A DNA stretch of 64,000 nucleotides, taken from assembly GCF_040958095.1 (NCBI RefSeq), contig NC_091195.1, positions 28,313,586 through 28,377,585 of the forward strand, in the 5' to 3' direction. Under the pieces are notes generated by a model that worked only from the letters and a program-made list of their open reading frames with translations, was not told where the DNA came from and did not search any database. The DNA is from Procambarus clarkii (Eukaryota; Arthropoda; Malacostraca; Decapoda; Cambaridae). A program made the translations under genes and the position numbers. Positions 1 to 9,595 of the stretch are shown here, piece by piece; position 1 is the stretch's first letter; every line of letters starts with the position of its first letter.

Positions 1-405
1 TACTGCAAGCTTTTACCCGGTTACTGCTGGCTTTTATCCGGTTACTGCAAGCTTTTACCCGGTTACTGCAGGCTTTTACCCGGTTACTGCAGGCTTTTAC
101 CCGGTTACTGCAGGCTTTTACCCGGTTACTGCAGGCTTTTACCCGGTTACTGCTGGCTTTTACCCGGTTACTGCTGGCTTTTACCCGGTTACTGCAGGCT
201 TTTACCCGGTTACTGCAGGCTTTTACCCGGTTACTGCAGGCTTTTACCCGGTTACTGCAAGCTTTTACCCGGTTACTGCAGGCTTTTACCCGGTTACTGC
301 AGGCTTTTACCCGGTTACTGCTGGCTTTTACCCGGTTACTGCAAGCTTTTACCCGGTTACTGCAAGCTTTTACCCGGTTACTGCAAGCTTTTACCCGGTT
401 ACTCC
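1..405. repeat. 21-bp minisatellite, window edge
   Basis: About 19 head-to-tail copies of a 21-bp unit (TACTGCAGGCTTTTACCCGGT and close variants; the variable central bases alternate between AA, AG and TG). The array is cut by the window start, so its true length is unknown. It ends where the phase breaks near ACTCCTACCCAGTTAC. Confidence 0.95.
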
Positions 406-2544
406 TACCCAGTTACTTTGATGTTTACTTAAGTATCCAAGTATCCAAACTATATCAATTGTCAATTGTGTAATGATGTTGCACACAAAATGTGCCAAAA
501 AAAAGGAATAGCTAATACAGTACAGAGCACCACTTGGTTTCCGAACCCCTTGGGGACGAGACCCGTCGGTTAACATGTAAGTTCCTATACGAGAAACGGA
601 GGAAAAAAATATTTAAAATTTTGTGAAAAAAAATCTAAGGGAAAAAATCGACAGGTTCATAGCATAAATGCGACCGTATTTTGTTTGTACTCACCAATAA
701 TTGAAGTCCTGATCCGCTTATGTTGATGATCGACGTTGATGAAGCATAGTTATTTACATGGAAGAGGTGGTGGTTGATGTTGATGGTGTTGGGTTGACTG
801 AAGTTGTTGGGTTGACTGGGTCAACATGCGATGAGTCAGGTGCAGGTGATGCAATGCGAGCTTTCTTGGAAGCCATTGCAAAAGACTCTGTAAATGACAT
901 TTGTTTCATTCCCTTGGCTCTTGTTTTTAAAACTTCATATACAAATTGTACAGAGTCATCATGTCCTTAGTTTCAAACTTGCTGTAACTCGTGTCCATAA
1001 ATGCCAGAATGTCTTCAAAATTTTGCTGAACTTTTTCCATATTACATTTTTCCTTTAACGCTTCTTCATCCTCTTCCTCTCCATCTTCTTCATTGCACTC
1101 GTCTGGCTTTTTTGCTGTACATACTAATTCTATAATTTCATCATTAGTCATGTTTCGATTGTTTGGGGCTGCTTCATCAAAATCTATCCATCTATCTATG
1201 TCATCTTCTATTGTTTCAGTCACCAGTTCTGCTCTAAGCTCAGGGGACTTAATCCCCTTGACATAGGCTAGGAGTTCCTCTCTTAATTTTTTCTTCTCGC
1301 TAACTTTCTTCACCGCAAATCCTTCAAAATCTGCCTCGTCATCTTCCTCAGGAAACAGACTTGACGCGGGCCAAAGTTTTTTCCAACCATTTCTTAGTGT
1401 TGTCTGCTTTACCTCATCCCACGCACTAGTAATAGTCCAGATAGCTGACTTTATTGTGAAGACTATAAAAGTCCCTAAGTATTCCAAGCTGATTATTAAG
1501 ACGTCTGGCAAACATCCTCTTGTAGTGGTGTTTAAGGTTCTTAATTATTCCTTGATCCATGGGTTGGATCACTGAAGTTGTATTGGGTGGCAAGAATGTT
1601 CCAATAATATTGCCATTTACTAGCTCATCACCTCGTGGATGCATTGAACTGTTATCTAACAGCAGCACAACTTTGCTGTTGCGGGAGACCAACACTTTTC
1701 AGGTGGTCCTTCACCTCGGGTACAAAGTTCTTATTAAACCACTCGACAAATATTACTCGAGACATCCACGCACTTGGCTGGTTCTTATAAATCACAGGGA
1801 GGCACCTGGCTGACTTTAAAGCCCTGGGGTTTTTACTAATTCCAATCACAAGTAATTTTAATTTGTGCGTGCCAGCTGCATTTGCACAGCACAACAAAGA
1901 AATTCTCTGTTTGTTCTGTTTGTAACCACCTGAAGGATCGTCCTCACCACTATGAGCCATCGTTTCTGTGGGTAGCATACGCCAGTACAAACCTGTCTCA
2001 TCAGCATTATAAATTTGCTCTGGAGATAAATTTTGTTCCTGCACCATCTCTGCAAATTTACTTACATACTCATCAGCACCAACAATATCAGCAGATTGTC
2101 TTTCACCATGCACTTTAATGAACCTAATGCCACGACGGGTTTTAAAACTTCTCAGCCATCCATCACTGTATACACACTTTTGAGTAATTTTCATTGCTTG
2201 GTGAAATTCACGTGCCTTTTCTACGAGCAGCCAGCCTGCCACTGGCTTCTTTGTCACTTCATGTCTCTGTTTGAACCACTCCCACACTGCGTTATCAACA
2301 CTCTCCACCTTTGCTTTACTTACTACTTCTCTATTTCGTATTTCTTTATCACTTTCACTTCTAGAGAAATAGTAAAAAATGATAGGTTTAGCCTTAAGAA
2401 GATCAAAAACAGTACTTTTACTAATGCCATATTCAGCGCACATGACACTTCTCGGGACAACGCTCTCCACCTTCTTAATTATTTCAACTTTCTTCTCAAA
2501 TGTCATCACTGACCTCTTTCTTTTACGTAACCCGCTTGTAGATG

Positions 2545-3150
2545 CTTTCACTGACACAATATTGGTGTGTCTTTAAATGAGCGTGCGGATGCTGCTGCCA
2601 AGGAAGCTGTCCGCTCTTGTCCCATCTCTCGTAAAGGTATTCCATATTCCGACTTTTACCCGGTTATCCATTCCTCCATCCATACCCGTTGGCAGGCTTC
2701 TTGGTCGTCTGTTACTGGTAACAAACTCCGTACTCTTAAATGTTGTGTTTCCTCGTGGCCATCCTCCTACCAACGTAACCGGCGATAGGAAACTGCTCTG
2801 GCGAGGTTGCGTATTGGCGATACTCGCTTAACCCATGGTCACTTGATGGAGCGCCGCCCTGCTCCTTATTGTCCTAATTGCATTGTCCCTCTTACGGCCG
2901 TGCATGTCCTGACTTCCGGGACGAGCGTGTGTCTTGCTTTCCGACCGTCCCTCACGGTCACCTGTCCCTCAATAGAATTCTTGGTGACTCGGATACTTTT
3001 GATATCGTTCGCCTTATGCTTTTTTGTTCTCGTATTGGCATCCTTGGTGATATTTAGCGCCCTCTGATTATTCTGCACATTTGATGGTGCTACATGGACT
3101 TCCCGGTTTGGTGCCTTCTTTTGATAATTGCTTACTTTCACTGACACAAT
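2545..3150. other. 16-bp target-site duplication of the LINE insertion
   Basis: CTTTCACTGACACAAT occurs at 2545-2560 and again at 3135-3150, immediately bordering the LINE fragment. Removing the insert and one copy rejoins the transposase reading frame at its N-terminus, which independently supports the duplication. Confidence 0.9.
2561..3134 (+). mobile_element. 5'-truncated LINE fragment (RNase H to 3' end) inserted in Tigger 1
   Basis: The first bases encode an RNase H C-terminal motif (IGVSLNERADAAAKEAV). Further on comes the LTHGHLMERRPAPYCPNC segment with its Cys/His motif, typical of the tail of I/Jockey-like LINE ORF2. The reading frame is broken several times. Direct repeats CTTTCACTGACACAAT at 2545-2560 and 3135-3150 flank it exactly. 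A related copy lies at 46.13-46.78 kb. Confidence 0.85.
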
Positions 3151-3634
3151 GCGTGCATTTGGAGTCGACATGGTGCACGGATGTTCCTTGATTGTGCTGA
3201 TATGTAAAACAAAGTCATGGAATGAACACTCCAGTCTCGTAACAAATTCAAACAATGGGAACAATAGGCCGTGAGTCTGTGACGTCACAGGGTAGCAGGC
3301 GGCGCCTGACACGGTCAGTGAGCAAACTAAACCATCTCCCACCCACCCACCACCACGGGCCGGCACGACGCTTGGCTGACCGCTTTCTCATCCGAACTTG
3401 GTTCGTGTAGGGTAACCCCAACCCCAGCCGGCGTGAAGCTTGGCGGACTACTTCCTACCCGAACTTAGTCCGTGTAGCGTGACTCCCCAACACCAATCGG
3501 GAAACTGGAAGTTTCAGATAACTAAAGTTCGGGAACCAAGTGGTGCTCTGTACCTCGTTATACTGGATTTGTGATGAAGATAATAACCTCTTTTTGAAAA
3601 TAGCGAATTTGTTGAAAAATATTTCCTCTGGAGA

Positions 3635-4050
3635 GGATAGACAGCACTTCACTACTGCATGCTCAGATATTGCGGAGAGATGCGAAGGTGAAGTACAGGC
3701 AGTACAGGTATATGGAGACATTGATGTGCAAAATACCCATGATGAAAAGCAGAGATGTAATAAGTACGCTGAAGGAGAACTCTATCAACATCAAGGGCCC
3801 AAGACTTTTCAACACACTTCCATTACACGTAAGGAGCATAACTGGCCGGCCTCTCACAGTGTTCAAGAGAGAACTCGACAAACACCTCCAAAGAATACCA
3901 GATCAATCAGGCTGTGATTCATAAGTCAGGTTGCAAGCAGCCATGTCCAACAGCCTCGTTGACCAGATGACCAATTGCGAGGCCTGTTCAGAGACCAGGC
4001 CATGGGGCCATTGATCCTCGGAACTTATACAAGATAGCCGTCCTTTTCTG
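3635..4050 (+). mobile_element. LINE 3' end fragment
   Basis: The frame at 3670-3924 encodes the conserved C-terminal end of a decapod LINE ORF2 (INIKGPRLFNTLPLHV, then GRPLTVFKRELDKHLQRIPD). It is followed by a non-coding tail resembling the copy at 30.24-30.46 kb. The tail is eroded, so this is an older copy. Confidence 0.75.
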
Positions 4051-5312
4051 TTGAAGTACAGTATTGTTATGACTAAAATTCAGGGAGCTACATAGGTGAC
4101 CCTCCCAGAAATCAGGCATTAAATATAACGAAATGTTCTTTTTTGGGGACCCTTTGTAACCCCATGTTTCTGCCCTGTTTCATTTTTTCCGTGGGGCATT
4201 TGGGGCTTGGTACTGATGGCTTTCTAGTGAGATGAGCTATTGTCCGAAACCTCAGGTGACCTGGGCTGCCGTCTGGTGACAGGCGAATCAAGGTTAGGGT
4301 ACTCACCCACACCATTGGTCATTTGTCCTATTTCTCTCTTTTGAGTTTCTTTCAAGAACTAATTTTTCTTTTACTAACTTTTCCAGTAAGGTTTTCTTAA
4401 TTTTTAGAAGAACTTTGGTACCCAGGTTTCCCTAGCCTTGTAGAGAGAGCCAAATTCTGGTTCCGGCTCATGGTCTCTGCCATTTCAAGTCTCAAGAGAC
4501 CTGCTGTAATCCTTTAAGGGTTAAATCCTTACGGCTCCCTGAAACTGCATAAGGGAAAGACCTGGTAGCTTATATAACCTGTAGCCTAGCATTAGAGACC
4601 CGCATGAAGATTAATCATTGCTAACAGGAGGAGGAGGAGGAAGTGTGTTGGTGGTGGTGGTTCACCTGGGCCAAGGAGGAGACAAACTATAACACTGGAA
4701 ATTAAAGTGATTAAAGCAATTGACAATGAATTATTTTAATCAAAGGACAAAGGCCTTTGAGTTTGATGCAGGCCTTAGCTCTCTGTGTGTCACAAATGTC
4801 TCAAGATGCATCTTTAACGAAGTCACATGTCTCATACTGAAATCCTCTACTGCCACCAGCACCTGCAACCAGTGAAAAGATTGAAAATTACAGCATATAA
4901 AAAATCTGCAGAATATGATATTTCTATCTTGTCCTCCTCTAAACTTCAGTTCCACTCAGTAAAGCAGCTTCAGCATTCATGATCAATTAAATTGGTGTTA
5001 GTTCAACATTACATCTACAGTATTTAATTTGTTTGATTCCCCCAACCCATTTTATGGTGGTTTGGGAACCTAACTCCTGTAATCCATGAAGGAGAAATTT
5101 AGTTCTAAATTCTGACCAGTTGATCTACGACAGGATATTAGGAACTGGGGAATCTTTCGTCATATAATATGTATATTGATGTGTGGTAGTCTCGATTTTG
5201 TACAGTACGGTACTGTTGTAATACGTATGCTTTGACTAATAGGAGTATTGACTACATATATTCCTATACATTAGATGCTTTAAAAATATGCCCCTATTTT
5301 GTTTACTTACAG
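4051..5312. other. Intron sequence without recognised gene
   Basis: AT-rich intron preceding the first visible ARMC8 exon. Around 4100-4560 are eroded segments resembling the ends of the DIRS-like elements further on (CCCAGAAATC near 4107, AGCCAAATTCTGGTTCCGGC near 4448). A short GGA/GGT-rich patch lies near 4627-4665. I see no ARMC8 exon here. Confidence 0.6.
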
Positions 5313-5437
5313 ACCTGTGAGCAGCAGCAGCAGTTGGTGGACGCAGGCGGAGCGGACCTTGTGGCCTGCATGCTGTGTTCCCCCGTCTCCAGAGTTCAGC
5401 TTCCTGCGTTACACTGTTTGGCTGCTATGTGCTATAA
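5313..5437 (+). CDS. ARMC8: ARMC8 exon A (first in window), armadillo repeat region
   Basis: 125 coding nt, entering in phase 0 after a TTACAG acceptor and leaving after two bases of a codon before GTAAGA. It encodes an armadillo-type helical segment beginning TCEQQQQLVDAGGADLVACM and ending LPALHCLAAMCY. By position it corresponds to roughly residue 175 onward of vertebrate ARMC8. The short Gln run is a local feature. The match is weaker than for later exons, but the phase joins exactly to exon B. ARMC8 is a scaffold subunit of the CTLH/GID ubiquitin ligase, counterpart of yeast Gid5. Confidence 0.8.
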
Positions 5438-6363
5438 GTAAGATTCATATCTACTTGTCTGTGTTCATTACCCACATACCATATATGTGAGATTTCTGGT
5501 GCCAAGTTGAACATGTTAACCGTTTTGAATGTTGGGAAATTTTATTTTGTATTTGTCGGGCCCCTAGAAATCACTAGCTTTGGGCTCCTCACGACTGTTC
5601 TAAACTTTTTTTTAATGTGATTTCGTAACTTGATTTAAAAGTGATTATCTTCTTAATACCAAGTCTTCATTCAAGAATACTGCACTGGGCAAGGGGCTGC
5701 CTGTGATGGAGAGGATATTACCAGGTTTCCATTTAGCCTGTGTTCTCTCTCTTTCGCTACCTTGTGTTTATCAAGCAAATACTAGTCTGATTTTTTTTCT
5801 GAGAGAGCTCCCATTGATGACTTCCCGACTAACCCAGTCTGGTATCTTGGGGACCCACCAAAGAGAGCAGCTACATATCAACGCTGGATTTATGGAGCTG
5901 CCTCCACCTCTACTGACTCGTTTATTTTTGTCCTCACTTTTCTAGGTTTTCAAATGACTTACTGTTTTGGAATTACAAGCTTACTATACTTCATTGCTTT
6001 TATTATGAACTACAGTAGATAGGATTGAGTTAGTTATTGTAGTACATTATGTGTTAAGAGTTGAGTGTTATGACCCATGGTGGAGAAGGGAGGGAAGGAG
6101 GTAACATTATCTGTGCTGCCCAAACCCAGCACACTGGCCTCATCACTGTTTACTAGCTGCATTTTTCACCATAAATTATGTGTTTATTCAATTTTTTTAA
6201 ATATTGATGTAGTTAGGATGGGTATACTAAATGCAGTAAATGCAATATCTATATAGGTATGCTCTGGTAATAGATGTTTAGGTTTGAAATCATCCTGATT
6301 AATGCATTCTGTTTAAATGTGGTGTGGCTTAATCTCTTTCTAATCAGTTGTTTTCTTCAACAG
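5438..6363. other. ARMC8 intron A-B (926 bp)
   Basis: GTAAGA donor and TTCTTCAACAG acceptor. AT-rich, with no gene or recognised element, although 5700-5945 contains eroded sequence reminiscent of retroelement ends. Confidence 0.7.
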
Positions 6364-6562
6364 CAATGAAAGAGTGTCATCTGTTATAGCTACCAAAAGT
6401 TACGGAGGAAAGGCTGTACCAGACCTACTTGTAGGGCTCATGGCTCGGGATCGGCCTCGGGATATGCAACTTGCAGCAGCCACGTCACTAACGTTCTTGC
6501 ACCGTGCAGGGGCAATCTCGGCAGATGACCCTAAAATCATATTTAAGACATTACAGTGTTTG
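6364..6562 (+). CDS. ARMC8: ARMC8 exon B
   Basis: 199 nt. Its first base completes the Asn codon split across the intron, giving NNERVSSVIATKSYGGKAVP. It continues with DLLVGLMARDRPRDMQLAAA and LTFLHRAGAISADDP, and ends KTLQCL in phase 0 before GTGAGT. The pattern of a short helix pair followed by a 'D.P..MQL..A..LT...RAGAI..DD' segment is the one known from animal ARMC8. The lengths of exons A and B sum to 324, a multiple of three. Confidence 0.93.
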
Positions 6563-7141
6563 GTGAGTTTTTAACCCCTAGACCGCAGTCATAGAAAAGT
6601 GGTCGTACCTGCCTATGTGCAAGAAAGTAAACAAATTCCGAAATATAATTTTTCGTTTTAGAATTATAAATTTGTATGCATAATGTGAGAAAAACACGAA
6701 AATAGGTGAATGTTTATAGTTTGACTGGGTGGAGGCGCTCTGGAAGGGTGCGCCGCGGTGGCTGTGTCTGGCACCTGTCAACACCCGGTGCCCGACTGCT
6801 GTTGCCATCCGATGTTTCACTGATTGTTTATCACTTGTTTCTCTTCATTTACAAGAGTGTGTGTGTGTTGAATACCTTGATAAATCACATAATTCACATA
6901 ACACAATTGTTTCAATAACACATGTTTCAATCGATGATCGATGTACCTGGTATACTCCATTACAACCATAGAGAGTAGTGAAAAGGATATGAACATAATA
7001 TACAATGGCGTTGGAGGTCTGGGCGGTGATTACAAATGGCCTAATTGGCAACATACGGGCAAGAGCATTGATTAGAAGAAAGGCGTAAGCCACCAGTGGC
7101 CGCAAATCAGAACATAGACGATCTACCAGAAGGAATACACA
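6563..7141. other. Intron B-C, proximal part
   Basis: Start of a 9.0-kb intron. I see no gene; the stretch at 6700-6800 is GC-richer (GGTGCGCCGCGGTGGC) with no function I can assign. An old LINE fragment follows. Confidence 0.6.
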
Positions 7142-7960
7142 AAATTATATGAAAATGTTTGTGAATAATGCTAAGATACTGGGAAAGAGAGGACACGCAA
7201 ACGATTGTTGTGCTCTTCAAATCGATCTAGATAAAATAAGTGCTTGGAGCGTGAAGTGGCAAATGGAATTCAGTGTGAATAATTGCCATGTTATGAAATG
7301 TGGAACTGGAGAAAATAGACCACACACAACTTACAATTTATGTGGAAAGGAATTACAGAACTCTAATAAAGAATGAGACCTAGGGGTGGTTTTTGAATAG
7401 TAAGCTGTCGCTAGAGGAACACACAAAGAACATTGTGAAAGGAGTATATGCATCGTTTTCCAACTTCAGACTTGCTTTTAATTATATAAATGGTGAAATA
7501 CTAAATAAACTGTTCATGACTTTTGTGAGACCAAAATTAGAATATGCAGCAGTTGTATGGTGCCCAAATCTCAAGAAGCACATAAATAAACTGGACAAGG
7601 TGCAACGGCATGCTACAAAATGGCTTCCGGAACTGAAAAAGAAGAGTTACGAGGAGAGACTAGAGGCGTTAAACATCCCAAAACTAGAAGATAGAAGAAA
7701 GAGAGGTGATATGATCACCACTTACAAAATACTAACAGGAATAGACCAAATTGACAAAGAGGAATTGCTGGTTCCTGAAACCAGCAATTTTACGAACAAG
7801 AGGACACAGATTCATGCTAAGAAAACACAGGTGCCCCCAAAAATATTAGAAAATTTTCTTTTGCAAACAGAGTGGTAGATGGTTGGAACAAACTTAAGTG
7901 AGAAGGTGCTGGAGGCCAAAACCGTAAGTAGTTTGAAAGCATTATACGACAGAGTACTGG
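7142..7960 (+). pseudogene. LINE reverse transcriptase C-terminal fragment
   Basis: Two frames (7149-7376 and 7393-7878) encode the C-terminal half of a non-LTR reverse transcriptase. They contain a WSVKWQMEFSVNNCHVMKCG thumb-like segment, FVRPKLEYAAVVWCPNLKKH, and then YEERLEALNIPKLEDRRKRG followed by DMITTYKIL. An in-frame stop and a frame change occur near 7376. The LEDRR.RGDMITT motif also appears in the minus-strand fragment at 38.1-38.5 kb, so both belong to one clade. 5'-truncated and inactive. Confidence 0.85.
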
Positions 7961-8519
7961 GAAAACGGAACAACACGAGCATAGGTCGAGTTGAGGTCGA
8001 GGGAGGGGGTAGACGTACCGTGCGCGCTCCGTTAAAATCGTGACATTAACAGGGATTCGTAGGACTACTGCCGTGGACTACTGATTACAGACATAACAAA
8101 GTGCATAGTGACCGCTGGAAAATTGAAAATAGTCATTAACAATAGAACTTTGTGTTAAATAGAGAATAAACGGGAGACCACGTGTGAGCCAGTGAACGAG
8201 GCTTTGTGTACATGCGTGTATTAGGATAAAAAAAAACGAAACAAAAAAAAATAGTGAACGGTGATTCGTGGAACAGTGATGTGGAACGGGTATCACAACA
8301 ACATATAAGTTGGAAGTGAATATTATAAATATAGAACACTAGAAATATAAAATAGTGGCAAGAGGCGGCATCAGTGGTTATAAATCGGGTAACTGGAAAC
8401 TGGTGACATCAACCTGGGCCACAAGAGGTCACCTGTACTGACCGGGGGAACCAGCCTCGCTACCTACGCTAAGTACCTGCCATAAAGTTTGAACAAAATA
8501 ACACACACAATATTACAAA

Positions 8520-8644
8520 TATACGATATACATATAATATTATAATATTAAACATATAAATATATATACATATATATTGTTACAAATATACAATATACAT
8601 ATAATATTATAAATATATAGATATATACAACAAAACAAGGCAAT
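8520..8644 (+). repeat. AT-rich tandem leader before LINE ORF1
   Basis: Two imperfect copies of an approximately 60-bp AT-only block (TTACAAATATACRATATAC, then ATATAATATTAT) run directly up to the ORF1 start at 8645. They belong to the element's 5' leader; whether they affect transcription cannot be judged here. Confidence 0.7.
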
Positions 8645-9595
8645 ATGGGAGTAAATAAACAAATTTGTGGCCACTGTAACAACTTCTTAAAGACGAAGGT
8701 AACGGGAATTGAATGTTATATCTGTAAGACTAGATTCCATTCGGCTTGTACAGGAGTGAGTAACACTACGGCACTGAGAGATGGCCACTTGCTCTGGGTG
8801 TGTAAAAATGACCTGCCAGCTTGGAATATCCTAAAAAACCTTCTAGATAACATGACGCATGATCGGAAAACATCATTCATTGGAAGCCTACCAGCCATCC
8901 AGAAGGAGTGGGAAAGGAACAACAATTCTAATATACAAGGGGCGGAGGCTATAGTCAGGGATGAAACTGAGGCTGAAACTCAGGAAGTTGCAAACTCTGA
9001 CTCAGTAGGCCTGGATGTAGATGACAGTAAACTAGAAAGTGTACCAGACAGCACTGACAGCTCGATAGGTACAGACACCACGACGGTTCTCGATAGAGCA
9101 ATTCAGAACAGAAGGACAGACTTATGCAAATTTTATGCAAAGGGCATATGCAGACATAGATATGCTGGTAATAAGAAAGGATTAGAATGCAGTTACCAAC
9201 ATCCCAAAAAATGTTTAAATATGCTTAGGAAAGGTGAGTGTCGATTTGGATCAATATGTAGGTTTTTCCATCCTGACATGTGCCAAACCTCACTGGAGGA
9301 CAGAAAATGCTATGACCTTAGCTGCCCACACTTTCACGTGAAAGGCACGGAACGCTACATAAAGAGTGGCAAGCAGGATAATGAATTTGGAGGAAACTCT
9401 ATAAATTTTTTATACCAGACCGGCAGAGAATTCAAAAGGAGCAGCATGGAGAGTGTATGGAACTGGATGCCAGATCCACTGGCATTCCAGAATTACAGAT
9501 ACAATTACCCACCGAAAGGGAACTACAACTACGACAGAAAACTGCCCTACAACAATCAGTACTGGTCAGAACAAACTCATTATGTCCACGATTAA
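8645..9595 (+). CDS. LINE ORF1 protein with PHD-like and three CCCH zinc fingers
   Basis: 316 residues. The N-terminal finger uses C8, C11, C24, C27, H32, C35 and C53 (PHD-like spacing). An acidic, Ser/Thr-rich linker (about 100-150) follows. Then come three consecutive CCCH fingers: C161/C169/C182/H186, C190/C199/C205/H209 (classical C-x8-C-x5-C-x3-H) and C213/C222/C227/H231. The tail is Asn/Tyr-rich. ORF1 proteins of LINEs normally bind element RNA; CCCH fingers are RNA-binding modules in other proteins, so that role is inferred. The start is an ATG after an AT-only leader (GGCAATATGG). The stop TAA overlaps the ORF2 ATG. Confidence 0.9.
   Translation: MGVNKQICGHCNNFLKTKVTGIECYICKTRFHSACTGVSNTTALRDGHLLWVCKNDLPAWNILKNLLDNMTHDRKTSFIGSLPAIQKEWERNNNSNIQGAEAIVRDETEAETQEVANSDSVGLDVDDSKLESVPDSTDSSIGTDTTTVLDRAIQNRRTDLCKFYAKGICRHRYAGNKKGLECSYQHPKKCLNMLRKGECRFGSICRFFHPDMCQTSLEDRKCYDLSCPHFHVKGTERYIKSGKQDNEFGGNSINFLYQTGREFKRSSMESVWNWMPDPLAFQNYRYNYPPKGNYNYDRKLPYNNQYWSEQTHYVHD

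Larger units (their letters stand above)
754..3171 (-). pseudogene. Tigger-like transposase, interrupted and frameshifted
   Basis: Reading on the minus strand, the start is an ATG at 3171-3169. Twelve codons later the frame is broken by the inserted LINE (2561-3134). It resumes at 2544 with a basic N-terminus and a helix-turn-helix (KKVEIIKKVE...YGISKSTVFDLL), a CENP-B-type second DNA-binding domain, then the DDE domain (NADETGLYWRML near 1985-2020; LLLDNSSMHP near 1635-1665; IQPMDQGIIKN near 1540-1575). At least three frame changes (near 1680, 1440-1510 and 940) and a C-terminal Ser/Thr/Pro-rich tail ending at 754 are visible. It cannot encode full transposase as it stands. Confidence 0.85.
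518..3557 (-). mobile_element. Tigger/pogo-like DNA transposon 1, split by a LINE insertion
   Basis: Inverted termini match: left GTACAGAGCACCACTTGG (from 518, preceded by TA) and right the complement of CCAAGTGGTGCTCTGTAC (about 3536-3553). Between them lies a minus-strand transposase of the Tigger/jerky type. The right end is slightly decayed, so the last few bases and the second TA are uncertain. A 574-bp LINE fragment with a 16-bp target duplication sits inside. TIR style, TA target and the CENP-B/DDE transposase agree with the Tc1-mariner/pogo superfamily. Confidence 0.8.

Noticed and set aside
758..970. 70-codon + strand acidic frame
   Set aside because: The opposite strand encodes the Ser/Thr/Pro-rich C-terminus of the transposase after a frameshift.
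2033..2512. 159-codon + strand frame
   Set aside because: It is antisense to the Tigger transposase reading frame, whose motifs are unmistakable.
1..5312. An upstream ARMC8 exon before exon A
   Set aside because: I looked for an armadillo-like frame between AG and GT sites and found only transposon and repeat sequence, so the earlier exons are placed outside the window.
9457..9594. Upstream ATG at 9457 as the start of LINE ORF2
   Set aside because: The extra 46 codons overlap ORF1 and precede the endonuclease; the ATG at 9595 overlapping the ORF1 stop is a better start.
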